Under the pieces are notes generated by a model, which saw only the letters and a program-made list of their open reading frames with translations, was not told the DNA's origin and did not search any database. Positions 41,160-50,798 of a DNA stretch of 64,000 nt are shown here, in pieces; positions within the stretch are counted from its first letter, which is position 1; each line of letters begins with the position of its first letter. The DNA is from Streptomyces sp. A1136. GTDB lineage: Bacteria; Actinomycetota; Actinomycetes; Streptomycetales; Streptomycetaceae. Position numbers and translations under genes: made by a program. The DNA is taken from positions 62,001 through 126,000 of the forward strand of contig NZ_SSBJ01000021.1 of assembly GCF_004795055.1 (NCBI RefSeq), given 5' to 3'.

Positions 41160-42601
41160 TGACGACCACTGTTGAGACGGCCGCCGCCACGGGCCGCGTC
41201 GCCCGGGTCATCGGCCCGGTCGTCGACGTGGAGTTCCCCGTCGACGCCATGCCCGAGATCTACAACGCCCTCAAGGTCCAGGTCGCCGACCCGGCCGAGG
41301 ACGGCAAGCTGAAGACGCTGACCCTGGAAGTCGCCCAGCACCTGGGTGACGGCCTGGTCCGCACGATCTCCATGCAGCCCACCGACGGTCTGGTCCGCCA
41401 GGCCCCGGTCACCGACACGGGCGAGGGCATCACCGTCCCGGTCGGCGACTTCACCAAGGGCAAGGTTTTCAACACCCTGGGTGAGGTGCTGAACTACCCG
41501 GAGACGAACGCCGAGGTCACCGAGCGCTGGCCGATCCACCGCAAGGCGCCGAGCTTCGACGAGCTCGAATCGAAGACCGAGATGTTCGAGACCGGCGTCA
41601 AGGTCATCGACCTCCTCACCCCGTACGTCAAGGGTGGAAAGATCGGTCTGTTCGGTGGTGCCGGTGTCGGCAAGACCGTTCTGATCCAGGAAATGATCTA
41701 CCGCGTCGCCAACAACCACGACGGTGTGTCGGTCTTCGCGGGCGTCGGTGAGCGTACCCGCGAGGGCAACGACCTCATCGAGGAAATGGGCGACTCGGGC
41801 GTCATCGACAAGACGGCGCTCGTCTTCGGCCAGATGGACGAGCCCCCGGGCACCCGTCTGCGCGTCGCGCTCGCCGGTCTGACCATGGCGGAGTACTTCC
41901 GCGATGTGCAGAAGCAGGACGTGCTCTTCTTCATCGACAACATCTTCCGTTACACCCAGGCGGGTTCCGAGGTCTCCACGCTGCTCGGCCGCATGCCGTC
42001 CGCGGTGGGTTACCAGCCGAACCTGGCTGACGAGATGGGTCTGCTGCAGGAGCGCATCACCTCGACCCGCGGTCACTCGATCACCTCGATGCAGGCGATC
42101 TACGTCCCCGCGGACGACCTGACCGACCCGGCGCCGGCCACCACCTTCGCCCACCTCGACGCGACGACGGTTCTCTCCCGTCCGATCTCCGAGAAGGGCA
42201 TCTACCCGGCCGTGGACCCGCTGGACTCGACGTCCCGCATCCTCGACCCGCGGTACATCGCGGCGGACCACTACGCGGCCGCCATGCGTGTCAAGGGGAT
42301 CCTGCAGAAGTACAAGGACCTCCAGGACATCATCGCGATCCTCGGTATCGACGAGCTGGGCGAGGAGGACAAGCTCGTTGTCCACCGTGCCCGTCGCGTC
42401 GAGCGCTTCCTGTCGCAGAACACGCACGTCGCCAAGCAGTTCACCGGCGTCGACGGTTCGGACGTCCCGCTCGACGAGTCGATCACCGCGTTCAACGCGA
42501 TCTGCGACGGTGACTACGACCACTTCCCCGAGCAGGCGTTCTTCATGTGCGGTGGCATCGAGGACCTCAAGGCCAACGCCAAGGAGCTGGGCGTCTCCTG
42601 A
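41159..42601 (+). CDS. atpD: ATP synthase subunit beta
   Basis: The 480-residue catalytic subunit has P-loop GGAGVGKTVLIQE, the catalytic GERTREGNDL Glu, Walker B VLFFIDNIFR and the DELSEED-like region, here ELGEEDKL. The start overlaps the atpG stop by one base (TAATG), so translation is coupled. Confidence 0.98.
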   Translation: MTTTVETAAATGRVARVIGPVVDVEFPVDAMPEIYNALKVQVADPAEDGKLKTLTLEVAQHLGDGLVRTISMQPTDGLVRQAPVTDTGEGITVPVGDFTKGKVFNTLGEVLNYPETNAEVTERWPIHRKAPSFDELESKTEMFETGVKVIDLLTPYVKGGKIGLFGGAGVGKTVLIQEMIYRVANNHDGVSVFAGVGERTREGNDLIEEMGDSGVIDKTALVFGQMDEPPGTRLRVALAGLTMAEYFRDVQKQDVLFFIDNIFRYTQAGSEVSTLLGRMPSAVGYQPNLADEMGLLQERITSTRGHSITSMQAIYVPADDLTDPAPATTFAHLDATTVLSRPISEKGIYPAVDPLDSTSRILDPRYIAADHYAAAMRVKGILQKYKDLQDIIAILGIDELGEEDKLVVHRARRVERFLSQNTHVAKQFTGVDGSDVPLDESITAFNAICDGDYDHFPEQAFFMCGGIEDLKANAKELGVS

Positions 42602-42729
42602 AGCCCCGCTCCCCGTGAGCAGAGCTGATTGACGGAGAGGGGCGGGTGCGTCCCGTCCCTCTCCACACGCCCATTAGAATTTGACCCAACACCCGGCCGA
42701 CCCGCCGGGTGGTGACCCGAGGAGCCACC

Positions 42730-43104
42730 TTGGCTGCTGAGCTGCACGTCGAGCTGGTCGCGGCGGACCGCAACGTCTGGTCCGGCGAGGCCACCCTTGT
42801 TGTCGCGCGCACCACGTCCGGCGACATCGGCGTCATGCCCAATCACCAGCCGCTTCTCGGTGTGCTGGAATCGGGCCCGGTGACCATCCGCACCAGCGCG
42901 GGCGACACCGTCGTCGCGGCGGTGCACGGCGGATTCATCTCGTTCGCCGACAACAAGCTGTCCCTGCTGGCCGAGATCGCCGAACTCGCGGACGAGATCG
43001 ACGTCGAGCGGGCGGAGCGGGCACTGGAGCGCGCGAAGGCGGACGCCGAAGCGGCCGCCGAGCGTCGCGCCGATGTCCGGCTGCGCGCGGTGACGGGCCG
43101 CTGA
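42730..43104 (+). CDS. atpC: ATP synthase subunit epsilon
   Basis: The 124-residue subunit starts at TTG 42730 with GAGGAGCCACC upstream. The N-terminal beta-sandwich (LHVELVAADRNVWSGEATLVVARTT) and the C-terminal helical hairpin with many Glu/Arg/Ala residues are typical. It couples the gamma shaft to the c-ring and can inhibit ATP hydrolysis. It is separated from atpD by 128 bp, a larger gap than elsewhere in the operon. It is the last atp gene and is followed by a compound hairpin. Confidence 0.96.
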   Translation: MAAELHVELVAADRNVWSGEATLVVARTTSGDIGVMPNHQPLLGVLESGPVTIRTSAGDTVVAAVHGGFISFADNKLSLLAEIAELADEIDVERAERALERAKADAEAAAERRADVRLRAVTGR

Positions 43105-43127
43105 GCCCCTTACCGAATAGTGTGCGT

Positions 43128-43177
43128 CCTCAGCCGCGGTCCGGTCTGGAACTTTCCAGAGCGGGTCGCGGCTGAGG
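43128..43177. terminator. Compound hairpin after atpC
   Basis: An outer 11-bp stem (CCTCAGCCGCG with CGCGGCTGAGG) surrounds an inner TCTGGA/TCCAGA stem. It begins 23 bases after atpC and probably ends or attenuates the atp operon before the DUF2550 gene. Confidence 0.7.
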
Positions 43178-43232
43178 CGATGCGGATCAGTTTTTCGTGT
43201 GCTGTATTCGATGAGCGAGGAGGTCGGTGAAG

Positions 43233-43679
43233 ATGCTCCTCGCTCTGCTTGTGAGCGGCCTGGTCGTAGCCCTGGTGGTGATCGGGCTGTTCGTCTTCGG
43301 CCTGCGTCGCAGACTCATCCAGCGCTCCGGCGGGACCTTCGACTGCAGCCTGCGCTGGGGCGTGGCGGACGAGCCCGACGTCTCCGGCAAGGGTTGGGTG
43401 TACGGGGTCGCCCGCTACAGCGGTGACCGGATCGAATGGTTCCGGGTGTTCAGCTACTCCCCGCGGCCGCGCCGGTTGCTGGAGCGCTCCTCCATCGAGG
43501 TGCTGGCCCGTCGCGCCCCTGAGGGCGAGGAGGAGCTGGCGCTGCTGTCCGACGCCGTCGTGCTCGGCTGTTCCCACCGGGGAACCCGCCTGGAGCTGGC
43601 GATGAGCGAGGACGCGCTGACCGGCTTCCTGGCCTGGCTGGAGGCGGCGCCTCCCGGCCAGAGGGTGAACGTGGCCTGA
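43233..43679 (+). CDS. DUF2550 family membrane protein
   Basis: The 148-residue protein has one N-terminal transmembrane helix (about residues 4-24) followed by a basic RRRLIQR stop-transfer and a cytosolic domain. The domain contains GGTFDCSLRW, GWVYGVARYSGDRIEWFRVFSYSPRPRR and an EMSED-like acidic end. DUF2550 genes follow atpC throughout actinobacteria (Rv1312 in Mycobacterium). Their function is unknown. ATG 43233 is preferred because GAGGAGG lies nine bases before it; the in-frame GTG 43227 is only three bases away from that site. Confidence 0.85.
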   Translation: MLLALLVSGLVVALVVIGLFVFGLRRRLIQRSGGTFDCSLRWGVADEPDVSGKGWVYGVARYSGDRIEWFRVFSYSPRPRRLLERSSIEVLARRAPEGEEELALLSDAVVLGCSHRGTRLELAMSEDALTGFLAWLEAAPPGQRVNVA

Positions 43680-43785
43680 GTTCCCTGCCCGCCGGGTGGG
43701 GGCCCCGGACGGAGTCTGGGGGGGCGGCGCGAAGCCGGCAAGGCCCTGCGGGGCCGAGCCGTGCGAATGACGCGTCAAGACGGAG

Positions 43786-43825
43786 AAGCCGGGGAGAAGG
43801 GGGCGGACCCTTCTCCCCGGCTTCG
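43786..43825. terminator. Bidirectional terminator between DUF2550 and chitinase genes
   Basis: A perfect 17-bp stem (GAAGCCGGGGAGAAGGG with CCCTTCTCCCCGGCTTC) with a six-base loop is followed by GTCTTT on the plus strand. It separates two convergent genes. Confidence 0.9.
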
Positions 43826-43851
43826 TCTTTCACCGGTTCCGCGCGCGGGCG

Positions 43852-45702
<1,851 letters not shown>

Positions 45703-45791
45703 GGTGGTCCTCCGTAGGTCCGCCGAAGTCGCGGGGCCGACTTCGGCATGGGGGTGGGACCTGCGCCGCCCGTGAGCCTGCTTGTCATGGC

Positions 45792-45854
45792 ACGCTCACC
45801 ACAGTTCCGGTGAGCGTAGAAAGGTCTGGACCAACCGTCAAGAGGTCCAGACCT
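45792..45854 (-). promoter_or_regulatory. Chitinase promoter with two DasR-type (dre) repeats and an overlapping palindrome
   Basis: On the minus strand TTGACG (45841-45836) and TACGCT (45818-45813) form a -35/-10 pair with an ideal 17-base spacer. Two 12-bp near-palindromes of the type that DasR binds (consensus around TGGTCTAGACCA) bracket the -35. One is at 45843-45854 just upstream, the other at 45822-45833 inside the spacer. A further nine-base inverted repeat, ACGCTCACC/GGTGAGCGT (45792-45800 with 45809-45817), covers the -10 and the start point. Paired repeats of this kind are known from other Streptomyces chitinase promoters. Confidence 0.85.
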
Positions 45855-46534
45855 CATGCCGAAGTCGGGCCTTGAAGGCCCGACTCCCGCGCCAGTACGG
45901 ACGCTTGCAGCCGGCTGCGCAGCCCCAGCTTGCCCAGCACCCTGCTGACGTGCGTCTTCACCGTCGCCTCCGCCATCTCCAGCCGCCCGGCGATCTCCGC
46001 GTTCGACAGGCCCTCGCCCAGACACCCCAGCACCTCGCGCTCGCGTCGGGTCAGCGACTCCACCGCCGCCGCCCTCGCCGGCGGTACGGCCGGCCGTACC
46101 GCCCGCGGCGCCGCGAACTCCGCGATCAGCCGCCGGGTCACCGCCGGGGCGATCAGGCCCTCCCCGCGCGCGACCGTCCGTACCGCCCCGATCAGCTCCG
46201 AGGCCTCCGCGTTCTTCAACAGGAACCCCGCCGCGCCCGCGCGCAGCGCCCCGAAGACGTACTCGTCCAGATCGAAGGTGGTCAGCACCAGCACGTCCGC
46301 GAGCCCCTCGCCGACCACCCGGCGGGTCGCCGAGACCCCGTCCAGGCGGGGCATCTGCACGTCCATGAGCACCAGATCCGGCCGCAGTTCCCGGGCCAGC
46401 CGGACCGCCTCCTCCCCGTCCGCGGCCTCGCCCACCACCTCGATGTCCCCCGCGCTGCGCAGGATCAGCACCAGCCCGGACCGCACCGCGCTCTGGTCCT
46501 CCGCCACCAACACCCGCACGACCCGCCCGGTCAT
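45854..46534 (-). CDS. chiR: NarL/LuxR-type response regulator of the chitinase operon
   Basis: The 226-residue protein has a receiver domain with acidic E-D residues in VLVAEDQSAV, phosphoacceptor Asp in VLMDVQMPRLDG (about residue 55), T in VLTTF and Lys in FLLKNAEA. The C-terminal LuxR helix-turn-helix (about 155-215) shows LTRREREVLGCLGEGLSNAEIA and ATVKTHVSRVLGKLGLRSR. The stop codon touches the first DasR-type repeat of the chitinase promoter. The ATG overlaps the kinase stop. It probably activates chiC when phosphorylated by the coupled kinase; the name follows the S. coelicolor system by position and type. Confidence 0.88.
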   Translation of the reverse strand: MTGRVVRVLVAEDQSAVRSGLVLILRSAGDIEVVGEAADGEEAVRLARELRPDLVLMDVQMPRLDGVSATRRVVGEGLADVLVLTTFDLDEYVFGALRAGAAGFLLKNAEASELIGAVRTVARGEGLIAPAVTRRLIAEFAAPRAVRPAVPPARAAAVESLTRREREVLGCLGEGLSNAEIAGRLEMAEATVKTHVSRVLGKLGLRSRLQASVLARESGLQGPTSA

Positions 46535-47727
46535 CCCGTCACCGCCCGCTCTCCGGCGGGCAACGCCGCCCGCACGCGCCACACCGGTCCTGTCCGCCCC
46601 GCGGTGAACTCCCCGCCCAGCAACTCCGTCCGCTCCCGCATACCCGTCAGCCCCGCGCCGGAGCCGGGGGCGCGGGGGTCGGGCCGGTCGGCGTACGGCG
46701 AGTCCACCCGTACGGTCAGCGTCCCCGCCGGGCCGGCCCGCCCCACCCGGACCGTGACCTCGCCCGGGGCGGCGTGCTTGAGCGCGTTGGTCAGCGACTC
46801 CTGCACGATCCGGTACGCCGCCAGCTCCACCGGCGCCGGCAGCGGCTCCCCGGGCGTCCGTTCGTCGTGGAGCACGAAGTCCAGCCCGCTCGCCGCGCCG
46901 TTGGCCCGGGCCTGCCCCAACAGGGCGTCGAGCCCGTCGAGGGAGGGCGTGGCGGCGGCCTCCTGCTCCGCGCCCGCGTCCCGCAGCAGCCCGATCAGCC
47001 GGCGCATCTCGGCGAGCCCCTGGACGCTGTTCTCCCGGATCACCCCGAGCGCCCGGCGGCTGGTGTCGGCCGAGTCGATGGAGAGGGCGGCGGTGGAGTG
47101 GATGGCGATGGCCGAAAGGTGGTTGGCCACCATGTCGTGCAACTCCCGGGCCATCCGGGCCCGCTCGGCGGTCACGGCCTGGCTGCGGTCCATCTCGGCC
47201 AGCAGCGCCGTCTGTTCGGCGCGCAACCGGGCCGCCTCGGCGGCGTCCCGGTGGTTGCGCAGCGTCGCGCCGGTCAGGGCCGGGCCGAAGCACACGATCC
47301 CCGTGAGCACGCCGATCATCAGCGACTGCGGGGTGCGCAGCCAGGCCACCGACGCGATCGTGACGGCGATCGTGATCAGTCCGGTGGTGATCGGGAGCCG
47401 CCGGGCCGAGGCCGGCGTGCCGTAGACCACGGCGGCGTACATCAGGTCGGTGAAGATCAGGACCGTGCCCAGGTTGCCCACGGTGAACTGGTCCGCTACC
47501 ACCCCGACGGTACCGACGGCCAGTGCCGCCCGGGGGGTGGTGCGGCGCAGCGGCTCCATCGCGCCCAGGGCCGCCAGGGGGACCAGGGCCAGCCAGTCCG
47601 GTGTGGGCCGGTCGCCGTTGCTGTGGATGCCGAGCAGCCACAGCAACAGGCCCACGAGCACGCTGACGACGGCGAGCAGCACGTCGTGGCGGTGGGGTCG
47701 GAAGGTCGTGGCGGTCACGCTTCCCAT
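46531..47727 (-). CDS. chiS: Sensor histidine kinase (NarX/DesK-type) paired with ChiR
   Basis: The 398-residue protein has four to five membrane helices in the first 165 residues and little extracytoplasmic sequence. It then has a HisKA_3 dimerisation helix with ARELHDMVANHLSAIAIHS (the phosphorylated His at about residue 192) and an ATPase domain (NALKHAAPGEVTV N-box, GSGAGLTGMRER G-box). ATG 47727 is the chosen start; GTG 47718 behind GGGAAGC is possible. The stop overlaps the regulator start (ATGA). The signal is inferred to relate to chitin oligosaccharides because of the chitinase gene downstream. Confidence 0.86.
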   Translation of the reverse strand: MGSVTATTFRPHRHDVLLAVVSVLVGLLLWLLGIHSNGDRPTPDWLALVPLAALGAMEPLRRTTPRAALAVGTVGVVADQFTVGNLGTVLIFTDLMYAAVVYGTPASARRLPITTGLITIAVTIASVAWLRTPQSLMIGVLTGIVCFGPALTGATLRNHRDAAEAARLRAEQTALLAEMDRSQAVTAERARMARELHDMVANHLSAIAIHSTAALSIDSADTSRRALGVIRENSVQGLAEMRRLIGLLRDAGAEQEAAATPSLDGLDALLGQARANGAASGLDFVLHDERTPGEPLPAPVELAAYRIVQESLTNALKHAAPGEVTVRVGRAGPAGTLTVRVDSPYADRPDPRAPGSGAGLTGMRERTELLGGEFTAGRTGPVWRVRAALPAGERAVTG

Positions 47728-47911
47728 CCAACACGCCCGCGGCGCCCCGGATGTCACCGCGGGGGCGGAGGCGCTTCCCGCGCGGCTACACCGAAGGATG
47801 CAGTCGCGGTTCCTCACCGGTGACGACGCGGTACGGACACCCCGGACGCGAGGCCGGGACGAGCCGGCGCGACGTGGGCGGCCGGGGAGGACGGCGACGA
47901 GAGGACGGATC

Positions 47912-48460
47912 GTGCCGGTCGACCTGGTCATCGGCTGCGAGATCGGCTTCCGGGTGCTGCCGGCCGGCGGACTGGCCCTGCGCTACCTCGCCGGGCTGCC
48001 CCGGCTCGGGGCCGCCGTCCTGCTGTGCGAGGCCCCGCCGGAGCTGACCCTGTCGGCCGCGACCGCCCCCGACCTGCGCGGCGGCGGCGAACCCGAGCGG
48101 ACGCACGGCCTGGCCGCGCCCTACCTCGGCTACGCCGCCGGATACGGGCACTACACCGTGAAGTACCGGCACGCCGCGTACCGCTTCGGCGGCGGCCCGA
48201 AGCCGCCCGGCCCGCTGTACGGCAAGGCCCGCGCCCGGCACGAGTGGCGGCTGTGGGCCCGTACCCTCGTCGCTGTCGCCGTCGCGCCGGGGCTGCTCCA
48301 GGCGGTGATCCGGTACGCGGGCGACGGGGTCGACGTCAGTGGGCTCCGCGGCCGGCGGTCGGCGGCGCTGCGGGTCCTCGCCATCCATGCGGCGGTGGCG
48401 GCGACATACACCTTCTTCCCGCGCAAGGCCCCGGCGCCGGGCCCCGGCGAGGCACCCTAG
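47912..48460 (+). CDS. Hypothetical protein with hydrophobic segments
   Basis: The 182-residue protein starts at GTG 47912, preceded by GAGAGGACGGATC. No known domain is recognised. The N-terminal part (LVIGCEIGFRVLPAGGLALRYLAGLP) and the segment ARTLVAVAVAPGLLQAVIRYAG are hydrophobic, and the region near YAAGYGHYTVKYRHAAYRFGG is rich in aromatic and basic residues. It may be a membrane-associated protein. Its stop overlaps that of the convergent cobalamin gene in the sequence CTAG. Function unknown. Confidence 0.6.
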   Translation: MPVDLVIGCEIGFRVLPAGGLALRYLAGLPRLGAAVLLCEAPPELTLSAATAPDLRGGGEPERTHGLAAPYLGYAAGYGHYTVKYRHAAYRFGGGPKPPGPLYGKARARHEWRLWARTLVAVAVAPGLLQAVIRYAGDGVDVSGLRGRRSAALRVLAIHAAVAATYTFFPRKAPAPGPGEAP

Positions 48461-49029
48461 CGCTCGCCTCCCGGGACCCACAGCACGTCCCCGACCTCCT
48501 TGTTGGCGGTGCGGGCCAGGATGAACAGCAGGTCCGAGAGGCGGTTGAGGTAGGTCGCCGTGAGCGGGTTCATCGCCTCGCCGTGCGCCTCCAGCGCCGC
48601 CCACGTCGAGCGCTCGGCGCGCCGCACCACGGTGCAGGCCTGGTGGAGGAGCGCCGCGCCGGGGGTGCCGCCGGGGAGGATGAAGCTGCGCAGCTTCTCC
48701 AGCCGCTCGTTGAAGCGGTCGCAGTCCGCCTCCAGCTTGTCGATGTAGAACTGCTCGACGCGCAGCGGCGGGTACTGCGGGTTCTCCACGACCGGGGTGC
48801 TCAGGTCGGCCCCGACGTCGAACAGGTCGTTCTGCACCCGGACCAGGACCTTCACCACGTCCTCGGACAGGGCGCCCAGCGCGATCGCCGTCCCGATGGC
48901 CGCGTTGGCCTCGTTGGCGTCGGCGTACGCGGAGATCCGCAGGTCCGTCTTCCGCGTACGGCTCATGTCGCCGAGGGCGGTCGTGCCCTTGTCGCCGGTG
49001 CGGGTGTAGATGCGCGTGAGGTTCACCAT
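48457..49029 (-). CDS. PduO-type cob(I)alamin adenosyltransferase
   Basis: The 190-residue trimeric enzyme transfers the adenosyl group of ATP to cob(I)alamin, making coenzyme B12. The N-terminal ATP-binding motif TRIYTRTGDKGTTALGD is complete. The NEANAAIG helix and the RRAER motif near residue 130 bind ATP and salt-bridge the trimer. In Streptomyces the product serves methylmalonyl-CoA mutase, class II ribonucleotide reductase and crotonyl-CoA-pathway mutases. It stands alone here. The ATG at 49029 overlaps no other gene. Confidence 0.93.
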   Translation of the reverse strand: MVNLTRIYTRTGDKGTTALGDMSRTRKTDLRISAYADANEANAAIGTAIALGALSEDVVKVLVRVQNDLFDVGADLSTPVVENPQYPPLRVEQFYIDKLEADCDRFNERLEKLRSFILPGGTPGAALLHQACTVVRRAERSTWAALEAHGEAMNPLTATYLNRLSDLLFILARTANKEVGDVLWVPGGER

Positions 49030-49263
49030 GGGTCCAGCGTAATGACAGACGGGGGCACGGCCTCCGGGAAGAAGACGCGATCCCGGACAAAGGTGCGCAA
49101 GAGTCAACTGTGGCCCCTGGGAGCGGTGCTGGGCCGTACCGGTGTGATGTCCGTCAGCTGAGACGTGACGCGTGTTACTTCGCGGTCACACCCTCCCTCA
49201 CGGACGCTAGTCTCCGCCGGAGAGGCTACGAGACTGGGCCGTAGCGAGAACGAGGGGTGTGCA

Positions 49264-50112
49264 GTGGCTGGGAAGCTCGCCGTCATCGGTGCCGGACTCA
49301 TGGGTTCGGGGATCGCTCAGGTCTCCGCTCAGGCGGGATGGGACGTCGTCTTGCGCGATGTCACCGATGCCGCGCTCACCCGCGGCACGGACGGGATCAA
49401 GGCCTCGTACGACAAGTTCGTCTCCAAGGGCAAGCTGACGGCCGAGGACGCCGAGGCGGCGCTCGCCCGCATCACCACCACCACCGACCTGGACGCGGTC
49501 GCGGACGCGGACATCGTCGTCGAGGCCGTCTTCGAGAAGCTCGAAGTCAAGCACGAGATCTTCCGCGCGCTCGACAAGCTGGTCCGGGACGACGCGATCC
49601 TCGCGTCCAACACCTCCGCCATCCCGATCACCAAGATCGCGGCGGTGACGGAGCGCCCGGAGCGGGTCGTCGGCGCGCACTTCTTCTCGCCCGTCCCGAT
49701 GATGCAGTTGTGCGAACTGGTCCGCGGCTACAAGACCAGCGACGAGACCCTCGCCACGACCCGGGCCTTCGCCGAGTCCGTCGGCAAGACCTGCATCGTC
49801 GTCAACCGTGACGTGGCCGGCTTCGTGACGACCCGTCTGATCTCGGCGCTGGTCGTCGAGGCCGCCAAGCTCTACGAATCGGGCGTCGCCACCGCCGAGG
49901 ACATCGACATCGCCTGCAAGCTGGGCTTCGGGCACGCCATGGGGCCGCTGGCCACCGCCGACCTCACGGGCGTCGACATCCTCCTGCACGCCACGAGCAA
50001 CATCTACACCGAGTCGCAGGACGAGAAGTTCGCGCCGCCGGAGCTGATGCGCCGCATGGTGGACGCCGGCGACATCGGCCGCAAGAGCGGGCAGGGCTTC
50101 TACAAGCACTGA
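49264..50112 (+). CDS. 3-hydroxybutyryl-CoA dehydrogenase
   Basis: The 282-residue NAD(P)-dependent enzyme starts at GTG 49264, with GAGGGG six bases upstream. The Rossmann fold is LAVIGAGLMGSGIAQVSAQAG, the catalytic His is in VGAHFFSPVPMMQL, and the following Asn-containing NTSAIPI and the C-terminal domain (GFGHAMGPLATADLTGVD) are typical. It interconverts acetoacetyl-CoA and 3-hydroxybutyryl-CoA. In Streptomyces this feeds butyryl-CoA and the ethylmalonyl-CoA pathway, whose products supply polyketide extender units. It is monocistronic. Confidence 0.93.
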   Translation: MAGKLAVIGAGLMGSGIAQVSAQAGWDVVLRDVTDAALTRGTDGIKASYDKFVSKGKLTAEDAEAALARITTTTDLDAVADADIVVEAVFEKLEVKHEIFRALDKLVRDDAILASNTSAIPITKIAAVTERPERVVGAHFFSPVPMMQLCELVRGYKTSDETLATTRAFAESVGKTCIVVNRDVAGFVTTRLISALVVEAAKLYESGVATAEDIDIACKLGFGHAMGPLATADLTGVDILLHATSNIYTESQDEKFAPPELMRRMVDAGDIGRKSGQGFYKH

Positions 50113-50279
50113 CGACCATCGTTCGAACGCCTTCACCCGTTGGTGTGAATGAGAGTATCGGTTCGCTCACAGTCGGCAACTTCACCGCCCCCGGGGCAGT
50201 CAGTTCCAGTGAGAGTGGCCGACCACGGACCAGTCGGACCATACGTACGCGGCACGTACGCGGGACTGCGGGAGCACAT

Positions 50280-50603
50280 ATGCACATCAGGGGCGACCAC
50301 GCCGAACTCGTTGTCGGGGGTCGCCTCGACGTGCGCAGCGCGGCGGACGCCCGTACGGCCCTCCACACCGCGCTCGACCGCGGCCACGGCGACCTCGTGC
50401 TCGACCTCACCGGGCTCGACTCCTGGGACGCGACCGGCCTCGGCGTGATCATGGGCGCGCACCGCCGGGCGGGCCGCTCCGGGCGCCGTCTCGTCCTGCG
50501 CGGAGTGCCCGCGCAGATGCAGCGGTTGCTCGTGGCGACCCGGCTCCACCGCATTCTCGCGATCGAGGGCGGGCTGGAAGCGGAATCCCTGCCCCGGGTC
50601 TGA
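50280..50603 (+). CDS. STAS-domain protein (anti-sigma factor antagonist type)
   Basis: The 107-residue protein is a single STAS domain. ATG 50280 has GGGAG just upstream; the same frame is open to GTG 50145. Antagonists bind and sequester anti-sigma kinases when unphosphorylated. The loop that carries the phosphorylated serine in SpoIIAA-like proteins (D-S-S-G-L-G) reads D50-A51-T52-G-L-G here, so the usual serine is absent, although Thr52 could be modified. The rest (LVLDLTGLDSWDATGLGVIMG) is standard. No partner kinase gene is next to it. The large NTPase downstream is on the same strand after a 195-bp gap. Confidence 0.85.
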   Translation: MHIRGDHAELVVGGRLDVRSAADARTALHTALDRGHGDLVLDLTGLDSWDATGLGVIMGAHRRAGRSGRRLVLRGVPAQMQRLLVATRLHRILAIEGGLEAESLPRV

Positions 50604-50798
50604 CACACGGCCCGCTTCTTTCCTGCGGAAACGTAACGTTCCGGTGGTGAAGGCCCTCTGACGGTTCCCGCGCGCCCGGCCACGGTTTAGGCTCCGGGCG
50701 GAAACCGGACCAGTAGCGACAGCGGTGTGAGCGTGCGAAGGCCGGGCGGTGAGACGGCTGAAGCGGCGCGGCACGCGGCGCGATCGGGGGACTTGGTC

